A stretch of DNA of 64,000 bases from Candidatus Thermokryptus mobilis (GTDB lineage: Bacteria > Bacteroidota > Ignavibacteria > Kryptoniales > Kryptoniaceae), in the NCBI RefSeq assembly GCF_900070205.1, contig NZ_FAOO01000002.1:124001-188000 (forward strand), written 5' to 3'. The position numbers and the translations under genes were made by a program. Positions 42,392 to 52,833 of the stretch are shown in pieces; the first letter of the stretch is position 1, and every line of letters starts with the position of its first letter. Below the pieces are notes generated by a model. The model was not told where the DNA came from, searched no databases, and saw only the letters and a list, made by a program, of their open reading frames with translations.

Positions 42392-42841
42392 TTATTGAGG
42401 AGTCCACCCTTGCAAAGTGCCATAACCTTTATCCGCATCCGTCGTCTGCAAACCAGTCGCTACTCCTTGGTAAATCCTACTGGCATCAGCGGTCACGCAA
42501 TCAATAGCTGCAACATAATTATTCCCAATTCTTTCCTTGCCTAACGCATGAATTACAACCTTTTGATCACCAGTGAGTATCTCAACCCTATAGCTTCCAT
42601 TCGCGTTTCCTGTATCAAGCGGACTAAGAGCAAAGTTTGCAAAGCTATTTCCACCGCCACCAAGTTCAATTGGTGTCCTGTAATATCTCTGCGCCTTTGA
42701 TGCAAGATTTGCAAGGTCACTTGCAACGGCGCTCCTGTTGGCGTCAACCGCACTGCTCTTGAACATTGAAATACCAACCGCAATTGCAATACCAACTATG
42801 ATGACGCCAAGAACAATGAGCAAAAGTTGCTGCTGACCCAT
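42392..42841 (-). CDS. Probable major pilin-like subunit without class III leader
   Basis: A 149-residue protein, the promoter-proximal gene of the pilus block, with a strong AGGAGG site. MGQQQLLLIVLGVIIVGIAI is a hydrophobic N-terminal helix that continues as an amphipathic helix (NRSAVASDLANLASKAQRYY), followed by a small beta domain and the only two Cys-poor loops. This is the shape of a type IV pilin. However, the leader would be only Met-Gly and there is no Phe1 or Glu5. Position, separate terminator and size suggest the main subunit. Homology to described pilins is not certain. Confidence 0.7.
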   Translation of the reverse strand: MGQQQLLLIVLGVIIVGIAIAVGISMFKSSAVDANRSAVASDLANLASKAQRYYRTPIELGGGGNSFANFALSPLDTGNANGSYRVEILTGDQKVVIHALGKERIGNNYVAAIDCVTADASRIYQGVATGLQTTDADKGYGTLQGWTPQ

Positions 42842-43065
42842 ATTAATTACCTCCTGTTTAATTTTTTAGCTTTAATTAAAGAACGATGCTTCTACACGAA
42901 AGATAACTCTATATTTCCTAAAAGTCAAGTGTTCTCCAACATATTCAATAAATTCTATGCCACAAATCACATCCTCAAAACTCACTGAAAATTCAACAAA
43001 ATCAATCCTTACTATAACTTTCTTTGAAATTTTTACAACCCGGTGATGTCACATTTTGTTGCATC
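42842..43065. other. Intergenic region upstream of pilin
   Basis: 224 bases, AT-rich. It holds the pilin promoter (42898-42928), the pilin ribosome site and, next to the upstream gene stop, a GTGATGTCAC element (two 4-base arms, two-base spacer) that is too short to call. No RNA gene or convincing terminator for the upstream gene is visible. Confidence 0.5.
42898..42928 (-). promoter_or_regulatory. Promoter of pilin and pilus operon
   Basis: On the minus strand TTGACTT (42928-42922), with 20 bases between TTG and TATCTTTC (42905-42898). This is the best match to TTTG-N19-21-TAnnTTTG in the window. The leader to the ATG at 42841 is about 50 bases. Confidence 0.6.
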
Positions 43066-43518
43066 TTAAAATAGTTTGAAAACCGCTAAGAAAACGATCA
43101 AAAGAAAAACAAGCAGATTGATATAGGCGTATCTCCTTATAGCGTCGTTCAATTTCCCAAGCTTTCCCTCGTCAGGGTCTCCAACGCTTAAAATTTCACC
43201 CCTCTTTGAGACATACTTCACCCCAACAAAAATTCCCGAGATAATGAACCAAACGAACAAAATCAACTTAACAAGTAACCACCCCGGAAAACCACCGATA
43301 TGAACCCAATTATAAATTCCCGTCAACAGCGCAAGAAAACCGCCAATGCGTGCTAACCTTGAAAAATCAATGGTCAATCTATGCAAAGATAAGGCGATCT
43401 CTCTTTGCGATTGTTTTATTGCCAACTCAACTATTGGAAGCCCGAAAACAGCAACAGAGATAAGCATCGCGGATAAAAGATGAAGGAAGAAAAAAATATT
43501 TTCAATTAAACCGCCCAT
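43066..43518 (-). CDS. Small four-span membrane protein, unknown family
   Basis: A 150-residue protein with four hydrophobic segments (about 5-28, 55-73, 78-100, 128-148). Arrangement and motifs such as FFFLHLLSAML and GGFLALLTGIYNWVHIGG recall small CopD/DUF2269-type membrane proteins, but I cannot assign it. It follows the TPR gene by 19 bases and shares its promoter. The product is not obviously connected with the pilus genes downstream, which have their own promoter. Confidence 0.6.
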   Translation of the reverse strand: MGGLIENIFFFLHLLSAMLISVAVFGLPIVELAIKQSQREIALSLHRLTIDFSRLARIGGFLALLTGIYNWVHIGGFPGWLLVKLILFVWFIISGIFVGVKYVSKRGEILSVGDPDEGKLGKLNDAIRRYAYINLLVFLLIVFLAVFKLF

Positions 43519-43537
43519 GGCTTCAAATTTTTAATTT

Positions 43538-44230
43538 TTAATCGGATTTCAAACTTGCAATGTAAATTTCAACATCGCGAATCTTTTGGAAATTCGGATA
43601 ATCTTTTTTTATCCTTTCAAAAAGTCGCAACGCTTTTTCTCTTTCACCGGCAAGTTTATAATTCCTTGCCGAATTATAAAGATATTCTGGGACAAGGATA
43701 TTTTCCTTAAACCTCTGTGCTGCTCTTTCAAAATATTCGCCCGCCTTTTTGTAATCGCCCTTTACCTCATAAACTGATGCAATTCCAGCAAGAGCCGAAG
43801 CAAGTAAAAGTTTATCATCCCCATCATATTTTTTGAAGTACTTCAAAGCATTGTCATAATCGCCAATCATAAAATAAGCATTCGCAAGATAATAAGTTGC
43901 TATTTCTCCCGCCTTTGTCCCGCCATAATTTTCAACTATATATTTCAATCCTTGGATATTCCTCTGCGGAATGCCGTCAATGGCTGTTTTATAATCTCCA
44001 CTATCATAATAGCCCATAATTTTTGCAAACAAAACCTCCGCCCTTTCATTCTCCGCCTTCAAATTATTCCGATAGATTATCACGCCAGCAACAACAATTA
44101 TAAGCCCAGTTAACACATAGCTTAAAATTTTCCTGTTTTTTTCAACAAATTCCCGCGCTTTGTAATAGGTGAGAACAAGCTTGTCCTCTTTAAGTTCTCG
44201 CTTTTTTATCTTCTTTCTCGGTTTGAGCAT
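43538..44230 (-). CDS. Membrane-anchored tetratricopeptide-repeat protein (YfgM/BamD-like)
   Basis: A 230-residue protein: a basic cytoplasmic N-terminus (1-35, KPRKKIKKRELKEDK), one membrane span (37-54, ILSYVLTGLIIVVAGVII), then TPR-like repeats from about 80 (ATYYLANAYFMIGDYDNALKY, ALAGIASVYEVKGDYKKA, YNSARNYKLAGEREKALR). The topology matches YfgM-type proteins, which attach to the Sec translocon and periplasmic chaperones. First gene of a two-gene unit with promoter 44259-44289. Confidence 0.8.
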   Translation of the reverse strand: MLKPRKKIKKRELKEDKLVLTYYKAREFVEKNRKILSYVLTGLIIVVAGVIIYRNNLKAENERAEVLFAKIMGYYDSGDYKTAIDGIPQRNIQGLKYIVENYGGTKAGEIATYYLANAYFMIGDYDNALKYFKKYDGDDKLLLASALAGIASVYEVKGDYKKAGEYFERAAQRFKENILVPEYLYNSARNYKLAGEREKALRLFERIKKDYPNFQKIRDVEIYIASLKSD

Positions 44231-44258
44231 AAAGTTGCGAAATTTTATTTTTTGTTTT

Positions 44259-44289
44259 TAAAAATATACAATTTGAAAGTGAAATGCAA
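44259..44289 (-). promoter_or_regulatory. Promoter of TPR-protein gene
   Basis: On the minus strand TTG (44289-44287), 20 bases, TATTTTTA (44266-44259). It is divergent from the promoter of the 85-residue protein gene, with 9 bases between the two -33 triplets. Confidence 0.45.
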
Positions 44290-44298
44290 AACAAAAAT

Positions 44299-44329
44299 TT
44301 GAAAATCTCGCTTAAAACTCGTAAAATTT
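44299..44329 (+). promoter_or_regulatory. Promoter of 85-residue protein gene
   Basis: TTG (44299-44301), 20 bases, TAAAATTT (44322-44329). The -7 element departs from TAnnTT by one position. The ATG is at 44356. Confidence 0.4.
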
Positions 44330-44355
44330 AGCAAAAACAAAAATGCAAACGCACA

Positions 44356-44613
44356 ATGACAACAAAAGCCCCATCACCTGTGAAAGAATTCCCAGCTGAT
44401 AGCCCCGAAAAAATTGCTTATTCAGTGGTTGAAGGAATTCCCGCCGAAGAACCCAACGACTTAAACCGCCTTGGATATCATATATGGCTTTACCTTACGG
44501 GAAAGGTTGCTTCACTTGAAGAGGCGATTAAAATGGCAAGGTCACGTTTAAAAATTTCCGAAGAATCAGCAATTCAAATAATAAAAGAGCGACTTAAAGA
44601 AAAAGGATTTTAA
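44356..44613 (+). CDS. Small helical protein of unknown function
   Basis: An 85-residue hypothetical protein. A proline-rich start (APSPVKEFPADSPEK) leads to two or three helices (EPNDLNRLGYHIWLYLTG, SLEEAIKMARSRLKI, ESAIQIIKERLKEKGF). The end resembles a small helical pair that could bind a partner, but I recognise no family. It stands alone between its own promoter and a strong terminator, and is the only plus-strand gene between 28.9 and 45.7 kb. Codon use and composition look like those of its neighbours, so it is likely a real gene. Confidence 0.65.
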   Translation: MTTKAPSPVKEFPADSPEKIAYSVVEGIPAEEPNDLNRLGYHIWLYLTGKVASLEEAIKMARSRLKISEESAIQIIKERLKEKGF

Positions 44614-44618
44614 CTTAA

Positions 44619-44644
44619 AAAGGGCGGTTGAAAAACCGCCCTTT
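44619..44644. terminator. Bidirectional terminator with GAAA tetraloop
   Basis: AAAGGGCGGTT (44619-44629) pairs perfectly with AACCGCCCTTT (44634-44644) around the loop GAAA. It ends the 85-residue protein gene (+) and the convergent lytic transglycosylase gene (-). Confidence 0.9.
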
Positions 44645-44648
44645 AATT

Positions 44649-45422
44649 TTACTTTAACAACCTCTTATACTTCTCGTAATACCTCAAAATTTTCTCAACA
44701 TAATTTATCGTTTCCTTGTAATTTTTGAAATAGCCACTTCTTGGTCTACCTGTCTCCCAAACATATCTATGAAGCGTGTAATATTCTGGTGAAAGTAGAG
44801 ATAACGCCAACTTCACCGATTCCCACTCGTTTGGGTTTCTGCCTAAATAGAGCGCAAGATGCTGAGCATCAAGCACCCGTCCCGGACCAGCATTATAAGC
44901 AGCAAGTGCAAGCTTTAAGCATTCAAGTGAATCCATGCCCCGGGAATAAAATCTATTAAATTGCGTCCAAAGGTAATGCATCCCGGCAACGATGTTTTGT
45001 TCAGGTGTTTTATAGTCATAAATATGCGAAACCGCTGAAACGATTTCTTCCCCTGTCTCAGGCATCAGCTGGAGTAATCCATAAGCTCCCTTTGGGCTAA
45101 CTGCGTTATGGTCAAAGTTTGATTCCTGTTGAATGACAGCCAAGATTAAACGCCAATCAAAACCGTAAATTTTTGAATACCTTTTTATCAATGGGAGATA
45201 TTCCCTTATCTGGTTTATGTTCCCCGTCCCCCATAACGATGGTTCTAAGCTTTGGTCCCCCAGGGGTTCTTCAGACGCTTTTTCAGATGTGACAATTACA
45301 TTAACTCCTCTATCCGAGACATTGGTATTCCCAGCGCAACTTAAAATCATCGCCATGCTAAAAAGCAAAACGATGATCTTATGACCCGCATCCTTGTTAA
45401 ATTTACGATATTGTTTATGCAT
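44649..45422 (-). CDS. Lytic transglycosylase lipoprotein (SLT domain)
   Basis: A 257-residue protein with a lipoprotein signal (IIVLLFSMAMILSC). The SLT catalytic domain (about 88-245) has the catalytic Glu in AVIQQESNFDHNAVSPKGAYGL, then LLQLMPET, and ALAAYNAGPGRV. The family is the MltF/MltC/Slt70 type that cleaves the glycan strand of peptidoglycan. Outer-membrane anchored. It is monocistronic with promoter 45498-45528; a 12-base inverted repeat overlaps that promoter, suggesting repression. It lies where dnaA is found in many genomes with this gene order. Confidence 0.9.
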   Translation of the reverse strand: MHKQYRKFNKDAGHKIIVLLFSMAMILSCAGNTNVSDRGVNVIVTSEKASEEPLGDQSLEPSLWGTGNINQIREYLPLIKRYSKIYGFDWRLILAVIQQESNFDHNAVSPKGAYGLLQLMPETGEEIVSAVSHIYDYKTPEQNIVAGMHYLWTQFNRFYSRGMDSLECLKLALAAYNAGPGRVLDAQHLALYLGRNPNEWESVKLALSLLSPEYYTLHRYVWETGRPRSGYFKNYKETINYVEKILRYYEKYKRLLK

Positions 45423-45462
45423 AAAAATAAATCTCCTTTTGTTTTTAATAAATCACAAAAGC

Positions 45463-45513
45463 GCAAGGGTTATAAAAGGGAATCAAAAGCGGGCTAAATA
45501 ATATAACCCTTGC
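45463..45513. repeat. 12-base perfect inverted repeat at transglycosylase promoter
   Basis: GCAAGGGTTATA (45463-45474) and its reverse complement TATAACCCTTGC (45502-45513) are separated by 27 bases. The right arm lies within the predicted promoter of the transglycosylase gene and the left arm about 20 bases into the transcript. This is a typical two-site operator arrangement, centre spacing 39 bases. Confidence 0.7.
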
Positions 45514-45528
45514 AAATTTAAAATGCAA
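45498..45528 (-). promoter_or_regulatory. Promoter of lytic transglycosylase gene
   Basis: On the minus strand TTG (45528-45526), 20 bases, TATATTAT (45505-45498). The start site would be near 45491. It overlaps the right arm of the inverted repeat. Confidence 0.5.
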
Positions 45529-45642
45529 AATAAACCCGAAAATTTCTGTGACCAGTGTAACTTGGACTTGGAACGAAATTTTCAAACGCAATTTTTCTTA
45601 TTGATTTTCAATAAAAAAGCAAAGAAACTTTGAAATTTCTAC

Positions 45643-45673
45643 TTGAATTTTATCGTATATTTTGCTAAATTAG
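45643..45673 (+). promoter_or_regulatory. Promoter of dnaN operon
   Basis: TTG (45643-45645), 20 bases, TAAATTAG (45666-45673), identical at -7 to the amidohydrolase promoter. The leader is about 28 bases and includes GGAGG. Confidence 0.5.
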
Positions 45674-45707
45674 TTCAGTTAAACTACAAAAATTTTGGAG
45701 GTAAGAG

Positions 45708-46847
45708 ATGCGATTTTCAATTTCAAGCGACAGGTTAAAGGATGTTTTAACCAAGGTAAGCGCTGTCGTCCCATCAAAAACAACCTTGCCGATACTTCAA
45801 GATATTTTATTTGAGGTAAACGGGAACACATTGAGTTTATCTGCAACAGACCTTGAAATTTCGGTTAAGGTGACTTTAAACCCGATTGAGGGTGAGGAAG
45901 ATGGCGCCGTGGCAATCCCGGAGGACAAGCTTACAAGCATAATTAAAGCGCTTCCCGAAGGATTACTTTTAAAAATTGAATCCCTTGACTCGGACAGAGT
46001 TTTAATAACTACGAACAAAGGTGGAGAATATAAAATACCAAGCTCAAGTGCTGAAGCTTTCCCGACAATACCTGAAGACATAGCCGAGACGGCAGCTTTT
46101 AGGGCTCAAATTTATGGTGAAACACTGAAAGATATAATTGAAAACACTGTCTTTGCTACATCAAAAGAGGAAATAAGACCTGCTACAATGGGTGTCTTTT
46201 TCCAGTTCAAGAGAAATGAATTTATAGCGGTCGCCACCGATGGATATCGCCTTGTCAAAATCGCAAAGAAAGGAATAGACTTTGAGGGAGAAGATACCCC
46301 AGGGGTTATAGTCCCGGCGAAAACACTTCAAATAATTAACAAATCAATTGAAGATGAAGAAAACATAAACATCGCTATCAACGAAAAACATATCCAATTC
46401 TCAACTGAAAATATCTCAATCGTCTCACGCTTGATTGACGAAAAATATCCAAACTATGAAAGTGTAATCCCGTATGAAAACAACAAAGAATTGGTAGTTG
46501 AGCGTGATATCTTCCTTTCAACTGTGAAGAGGGTCTCAATTTTCGCAAACTCAACGACAAATCAAATAAGATTTGCCCTTGACCCTGCTGGGTATCTGGA
46601 AATTTCAGCGGAGGATATTGACTTTGGTGGTTCAGCCAAAGAGGTCTTAAACTGCACTTATAACGGCGAGCCGATGGAAATTGCTTTCAATGCGAAATTT
46701 ATAATAGATATCTTAAGCCATCTTGACTCTGAAAATGTGCTTTTTAAATTTGGCAGTCCCACCAAAGCTGCAATAGTTCAACCACATGAGCAAAGCGCCG
46801 ATAAAGAAATCTTGATGTTAGTTATGCCGATGAGATTAAACGCTTGA
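45708..46847 (+). CDS. dnaN: DNA polymerase III beta sliding clamp
   Basis: A 379-residue clamp of standard length with three similar domains (about 1-120, 130-250, 255-379). Family motifs include the N-terminal MRFSISSDRLKDVLTKV, LPILQDILFEV, ATDGYRLVKI and the closing LMLVMPMRLNA, which is the MPMRL end seen in almost all DnaN. It encircles DNA and tethers polymerases. First gene of dnaN-recF-dciA-gyrB-gyrA. Strong ribosome site. Confidence 0.97.
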   Translation: MRFSISSDRLKDVLTKVSAVVPSKTTLPILQDILFEVNGNTLSLSATDLEISVKVTLNPIEGEEDGAVAIPEDKLTSIIKALPEGLLLKIESLDSDRVLITTNKGGEYKIPSSSAEAFPTIPEDIAETAAFRAQIYGETLKDIIENTVFATSKEEIRPATMGVFFQFKRNEFIAVATDGYRLVKIAKKGIDFEGEDTPGVIVPAKTLQIINKSIEDEENINIAINEKHIQFSTENISIVSRLIDEKYPNYESVIPYENNKELVVERDIFLSTVKRVSIFANSTTNQIRFALDPAGYLEISAEDIDFGGSAKEVLNCTYNGEPMEIAFNAKFIIDILSHLDSENVLFKFGSPTKAAIVQPHEQSADKEILMLVMPMRLNA

Positions 46848-46852
46848 AAATT

Positions 46853-47975
46853 ATGATTTTGAGGACAATAGAGATTAAAAACTTTAGAAATCACATTCAC
46901 ACAAAAATTGAGTTCTCTGAAAACCTGAACCTATTCGTTGGCGGTAATGCCCAGGGGAAAACAAGCATACTTGAGGCAATATCATACTTGTGTTTGACAA
47001 GAAGTTTCAATGCGAATTCCGATTCGTATGTTTTGAATTTTAATTCAAATTTTTTTGAAGTGACGGGTTTGTTTGAACTTCAAGGTGGGCACGAAACAAT
47101 CATAAGGGTATTTTTTGAACCCGGGCGAGGCAAAAAAGTTTTCCTAAATAAAGAGAACATTGAAAAATTTTCAATCATAATAAATAAATTTCCAGTTGTA
47201 ATACTTGCACCGAAAAGCAAAGAAATAGTTCTTGGCTCCCCGGATGATAGAAGAAAGTTTTTTGACCTGACCATTGCCCAGTCAAATCCCGCATATATTG
47301 ACGAACTCCTTGAGCATAAAAAAATTCTGAAGCAGAGGAATAAAATTTTAAACGCTATTTCAGCAGGAGAAATTAAATTTGAACAGGGGATTGACTTGCT
47401 TGAGGTGTGGGACGAAAGCTTTATTAATCAGTGCGCAAAGATAACTTTCAGGCGATTGAAATTTTTGAAAGAGTTTATTTCTTTTTTCAAAGAGGCATAT
47501 TCTAAATTTGAGACGAACGAAAATCCTGAGATTGAATACACAAGCAAAGTAGAAGCAAATTTTGATGATAATTTTGATATGATAAGAGAGTTCTTCAAAG
47601 ATATGCTTCTCAAATTGAGGCAAGAAGAGATAAAGCGAGGGATGACGCTCGTTGGTCCGCAAAGGGATGAGTTTATTTTTAAAATAAACGGGCATGAGCT
47701 AAGACGTTTCGCCTCACAAGGACAAGCGAAGTCGTTTCTTGTCTCGCTTGCAGTAGCTAAATTTTTTTATTTGAAGGAAAAGAAATCCGAAACGCCGATT
47801 TTACTTCTTGATGATGTCTTTGGTGAGTTTGACATTGTAAGGGCACAAAAGTTAATTTCAATTGTTGGAAATGTCGGACAATCGTTTTTAACATCAACAG
47901 ATTTAAATTTTGTGCCGATGTTTACAGAAAGGATTAAATTTAAAAAATTCATAGTAAGTTCGGGAACAGTTCAAG

Positions 47976-47983
<8 letters not shown>
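46853..47983 (+). CDS. recF: DNA replication and repair protein RecF
   Basis: 376 residues from the ATG at 46853. A TTG at 46844 overlapping the dnaN stop is also possible, but the ATG yields the family start MILRTIEIKNFRNH. Walker A is GGNAQGKTS (about 30), the signature motif is ASQGQAKSFLVSLAVAKF and Walker B is ILLLDDVFGEFD. An SMC-like ATPase that helps load RecA at gaps. The gene overlaps dciA by eight bases. Confidence 0.95.
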
Positions 47984-50311
<2,328 letters not shown>

Positions 50312-50331
50312 AACAAAAATTTTAGAAGCTG

Positions 50332-52767
50332 ATGGCGACGATTCAAGAGAAAATCCAGCCAGTTGAGATTGAGGAGGAGATAAAGTATTCATATCTTGAT
50401 TATGCTATGTCGGTTATCGTATCGCGGGCTTTACCCGATGTCCGCGATGGTTTAAAGCCCGTTCAAAGGCGAGTTCTTTACACTATGTATGAGCTCGGTC
50501 TTTTACACAATAGACCTTACAAAAAGTGCGCAAGGATAGTTGGAGAAACACTTGGTAAATATCACCCACATGGTGATGCAGCTGTATATGACACGCTTGT
50601 TCGTCTTGCACAGGATTTCACAATGCGTTATCCCCTTGTTGATGGTCAAGGAAACTTTGGCTCAGTTGATGGTGATTCACCAGCTGCTATGAGATACACC
50701 GAGGCGAGATTATCAGCCATAGCCGAAGAGATGCTTCAAGATATTGAGAAAAATACGGTTGATTTCAGACCAAATTTTGATGAAACTCTGAAAGAACCCG
50801 AAGTCCTCCCGACAATTTTACCAAATCTCCTTGTCAATGGCTCAAGTGGAATAGCTGTTGGAATGGCAACGAATATACCTCCTCATAACTTAAACGAAAT
50901 AGTTGATGGGCTTATAGCACTTTTGAAAAATCCTGACCTTCCAGTTGAGAAACTGATGAGATATATCAAAGGACCGGATTTCCCAACAGGTGGTATAATA
51001 GTTGGCTTGTCAGGTATAAAAGAGGCTTACACAACCGGGAAAGGTAGGATAATTGTCCGTGCGAAGGCGAGCATTGAAAATTACAAGGGACGTTCAAGGA
51101 TTGTAATAACCGAGATCCCGTATCAAGTAAATAAAGCGTCTTTGATTGAGAAGATAGCCGAGCTTGTTCAAGAAAGGAAAATAGAGGACATATCAGACAT
51201 AAGGGATGAATCAGATAAAGACGGGATGAGAATTGTGATTGAACTGAGAAGGGATGCTCAACCGGAAGTCGTCCTTAACAATCTTTACAAGCATACTAAT
51301 TTGCAAACGACCTTTGGAGTCATAATGCTTGCGCTTGTCAATGGTGTGCCTAAGATTTTAAACTTGAAGGAGATGATGAATGAGTTCATAAACTTCAGAT
51401 TGAATGTGATTGTAAGAAGGACGAAGTTTGAGCTTGATGATGCGGAAAAAAGAGCACATATACTTGAGGGTCTTAAGATAGCCCTTGACAACATAGATGA
51501 AATAGTTGAACTTATAAAGAAGTCAAAAGACCCGGAGACGGCAAAGGTAAATCTTATGAAAAAATTTAAACTTTCGGAGATTCAAGCTAAGGCGATACTT
51601 GATATGAGATTACAGCGTTTGACGGGACTTGAAAGAAGCAAAGTTGAAAGTGAATATAAAGAGATGATCAAATTGATTGAGAAATTGAAAAGCATTTTAA
51701 GAAGCAAGGAGTTGCAGAAAGAGTTGATACACGAAGAGCTGTTGAAGTTGAAGGAGAAATATGGGGATGAAAGGAGAACTTTGATAATAGAGGGCGAGGA
51801 GGACTTTAGCGTTGAGGATTTGATAGCTGAGGAAGATGTCGTCATAACGATAACTCATAATGGTTTCATAAAGCGTTATCCAGTGAGCGGTTATAGGAGA
51901 CAAAACAGAGGTGGAAAGGGAATAACAGCAGCTGTAACTAAAGATGATGACTTCATTGAGCATATGTTTGTTGCTTCAACTCATCATTACATAATTTTCT
52001 TCACTGACAAAGGAAGAGCATATTCACTTAAAGTTCACGAAATTCCAGAGGGAAGCAGAGCTTCAAGGGGTCGTTCAATTTCACACTTGATAAGGAAAGA
52101 ACCCGATGAAAAGGTCACAGCTTTTGTTGCGGTTAAAGAATTCAATGAGAATCTCTTTGTCACGATGGTCACAAAGACGGGACTGGTTAAAAAAGTTCCA
52201 CTTATGGAGTTTGCCACGACTAGGAAGACAGGGCTGATAGCTATAAATCTAAATCGTGGCGATCGGCTCGTTGATGCTCGTCTTACCGACGGTGGACAGG
52301 ATTTGATAATAGGAACAAGGAAGGGAATAGCGATAAGGTTTAACGAAAAGGATATAAGACCGATGGGGAGACAAGCTGCGGGCGTGAGAGGAATTAAACT
52401 TGAAAAAGATGATGAAGTGATCGGAATGATAGCTGTTAAAAGAGCTGGGACGACAATTCTTGTTGTCACCGAAAAAGGTTTCGGTAAAAGAAGTGAACTT
52501 AATGATTACAGAGTCACCCATAGGGGTGGGAAAGGGATAATAACTGTAAAGGTTAATGACAAAACCGGGGACATGGTGGCTATAAAAGAGGTCCTTGACA
52601 ATGATGATGTAATGATTGTGACGACAAAAGGTTACCTTATAAGGCAACACATTAAAGATATAAAGATAATGAGTAGACAAGCACAAGGTGTGAAACTTAT
52701 AAAATTAAACCACGGTGACACGATCGCATCGGTTGCGAGTGTCATAAGCGAGGATGAGGAGGATTGA
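50332..52767 (+). CDS. gyrA: DNA gyrase subunit A
   Basis: An 811-residue GyrA. The breakage-reunion domain includes catalytic Tyr122 ([11 protein letters not shown]) and the quinolone region [10 protein letters not shown], with Ala83 and Asp87 in E. coli numbering, which the alignment keeps exactly. The C-terminal beta-pinwheel begins near 500 and carries the GyrA-box-like QNRGGKG (variant of QRRGGKG), so DNA wrapping and negative supercoiling are expected rather than ParC-type activity. Acidic C-terminus (SEDEED). Last gene of the dnaN cluster. Confidence 0.97.
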   Translation: MATIQEKIQPVEIEEEIKYSYLDYAMSVIVSRALPDVRDGLKPVQRRVLYTMYELGLLHNRPYKKCARIVGETLGKYHPHGDAAVYDTLVRLAQDFTMRYPLVDGQGNFGSVDGDSPAAMRYTEARLSAIAEEMLQDIEKNTVDFRPNFDETLKEPEVLPTILPNLLVNGSSGIAVGMATNIPPHNLNEIVDGLIALLKNPDLPVEKLMRYIKGPDFPTGGIIVGLSGIKEAYTTGKGRIIVRAKASIENYKGRSRIVITEIPYQVNKASLIEKIAELVQERKIEDISDIRDESDKDGMRIVIELRRDAQPEVVLNNLYKHTNLQTTFGVIMLALVNGVPKILNLKEMMNEFINFRLNVIVRRTKFELDDAEKRAHILEGLKIALDNIDEIVELIKKSKDPETAKVNLMKKFKLSEIQAKAILDMRLQRLTGLERSKVESEYKEMIKLIEKLKSILRSKELQKELIHEELLKLKEKYGDERRTLIIEGEEDFSVEDLIAEEDVVITITHNGFIKRYPVSGYRRQNRGGKGITAAVTKDDDFIEHMFVASTHHYIIFFTDKGRAYSLKVHEIPEGSRASRGRSISHLIRKEPDEKVTAFVAVKEFNENLFVTMVTKTGLVKKVPLMEFATTRKTGLIAINLNRGDRLVDARLTDGGQDLIIGTRKGIAIRFNEKDIRPMGRQAAGVRGIKLEKDDEVIGMIAVKRAGTTILVVTEKGFGKRSELNDYRVTHRGGKGIITVKVNDKTGDMVAIKEVLDNDDVMIVTTKGYLIRQHIKDIKIMSRQAQGVKLIKLNHGDTIASVASVISEDEED

Positions 52768-52793
52768 TTTTTAAATTTCAAATTTTAAATTTA
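52764..52793 (+). promoter_or_regulatory. Possible promoter of secDF operon
   Basis: TTG (52764-52766) overlapping the gyrA stop, 19 bases, TAAATTTA (52786-52793). Spacing is one base shorter than in the other promoters, and the region is very AT-rich, so this is weak. Confidence 0.25.
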
Positions 52794-52833
52794 ACTTCAA
52801 ATCGGAAACAAAAATTAACTAGGTGATGAAAAA

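Larger units (their letters stand above)
45423..45707. other. Divergent intergenic region between transglycosylase gene and dnaN
   Basis: 285 bases, strongly AT-rich. It contains the two divergent promoters, a 12-base inverted repeat (45463-45513) and the dnaN ribosome site GGAGG (45697-45701). Gene orientation switches here. I looked for DnaA boxes (TTATNCACA and close variants) on both strands and saw none, so an origin role is only possible. Confidence 0.6.

Noticed and set aside
42990-43060. CRP-like site GTGATGTCAC near the upstream gene
   Set aside because: Two 4-base arms with a two-base spacer do not fit any known spacing, and such short palindromes are common by chance.
45423-45707. 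Possible oriC with DnaA boxes
   Set aside because: I scanned both strands for TTATNCACA and near variants and saw none; AT-richness and gene order alone do not support an origin call, so it is only listed as a hypothesis.
52768-52833. Possible terminator after gyrA
   Set aside because: The AAATTTCAAATTTTAAATTT stretch can fold only with A-T pairs and has no GC stem; it is ordinary AT-rich spacer.
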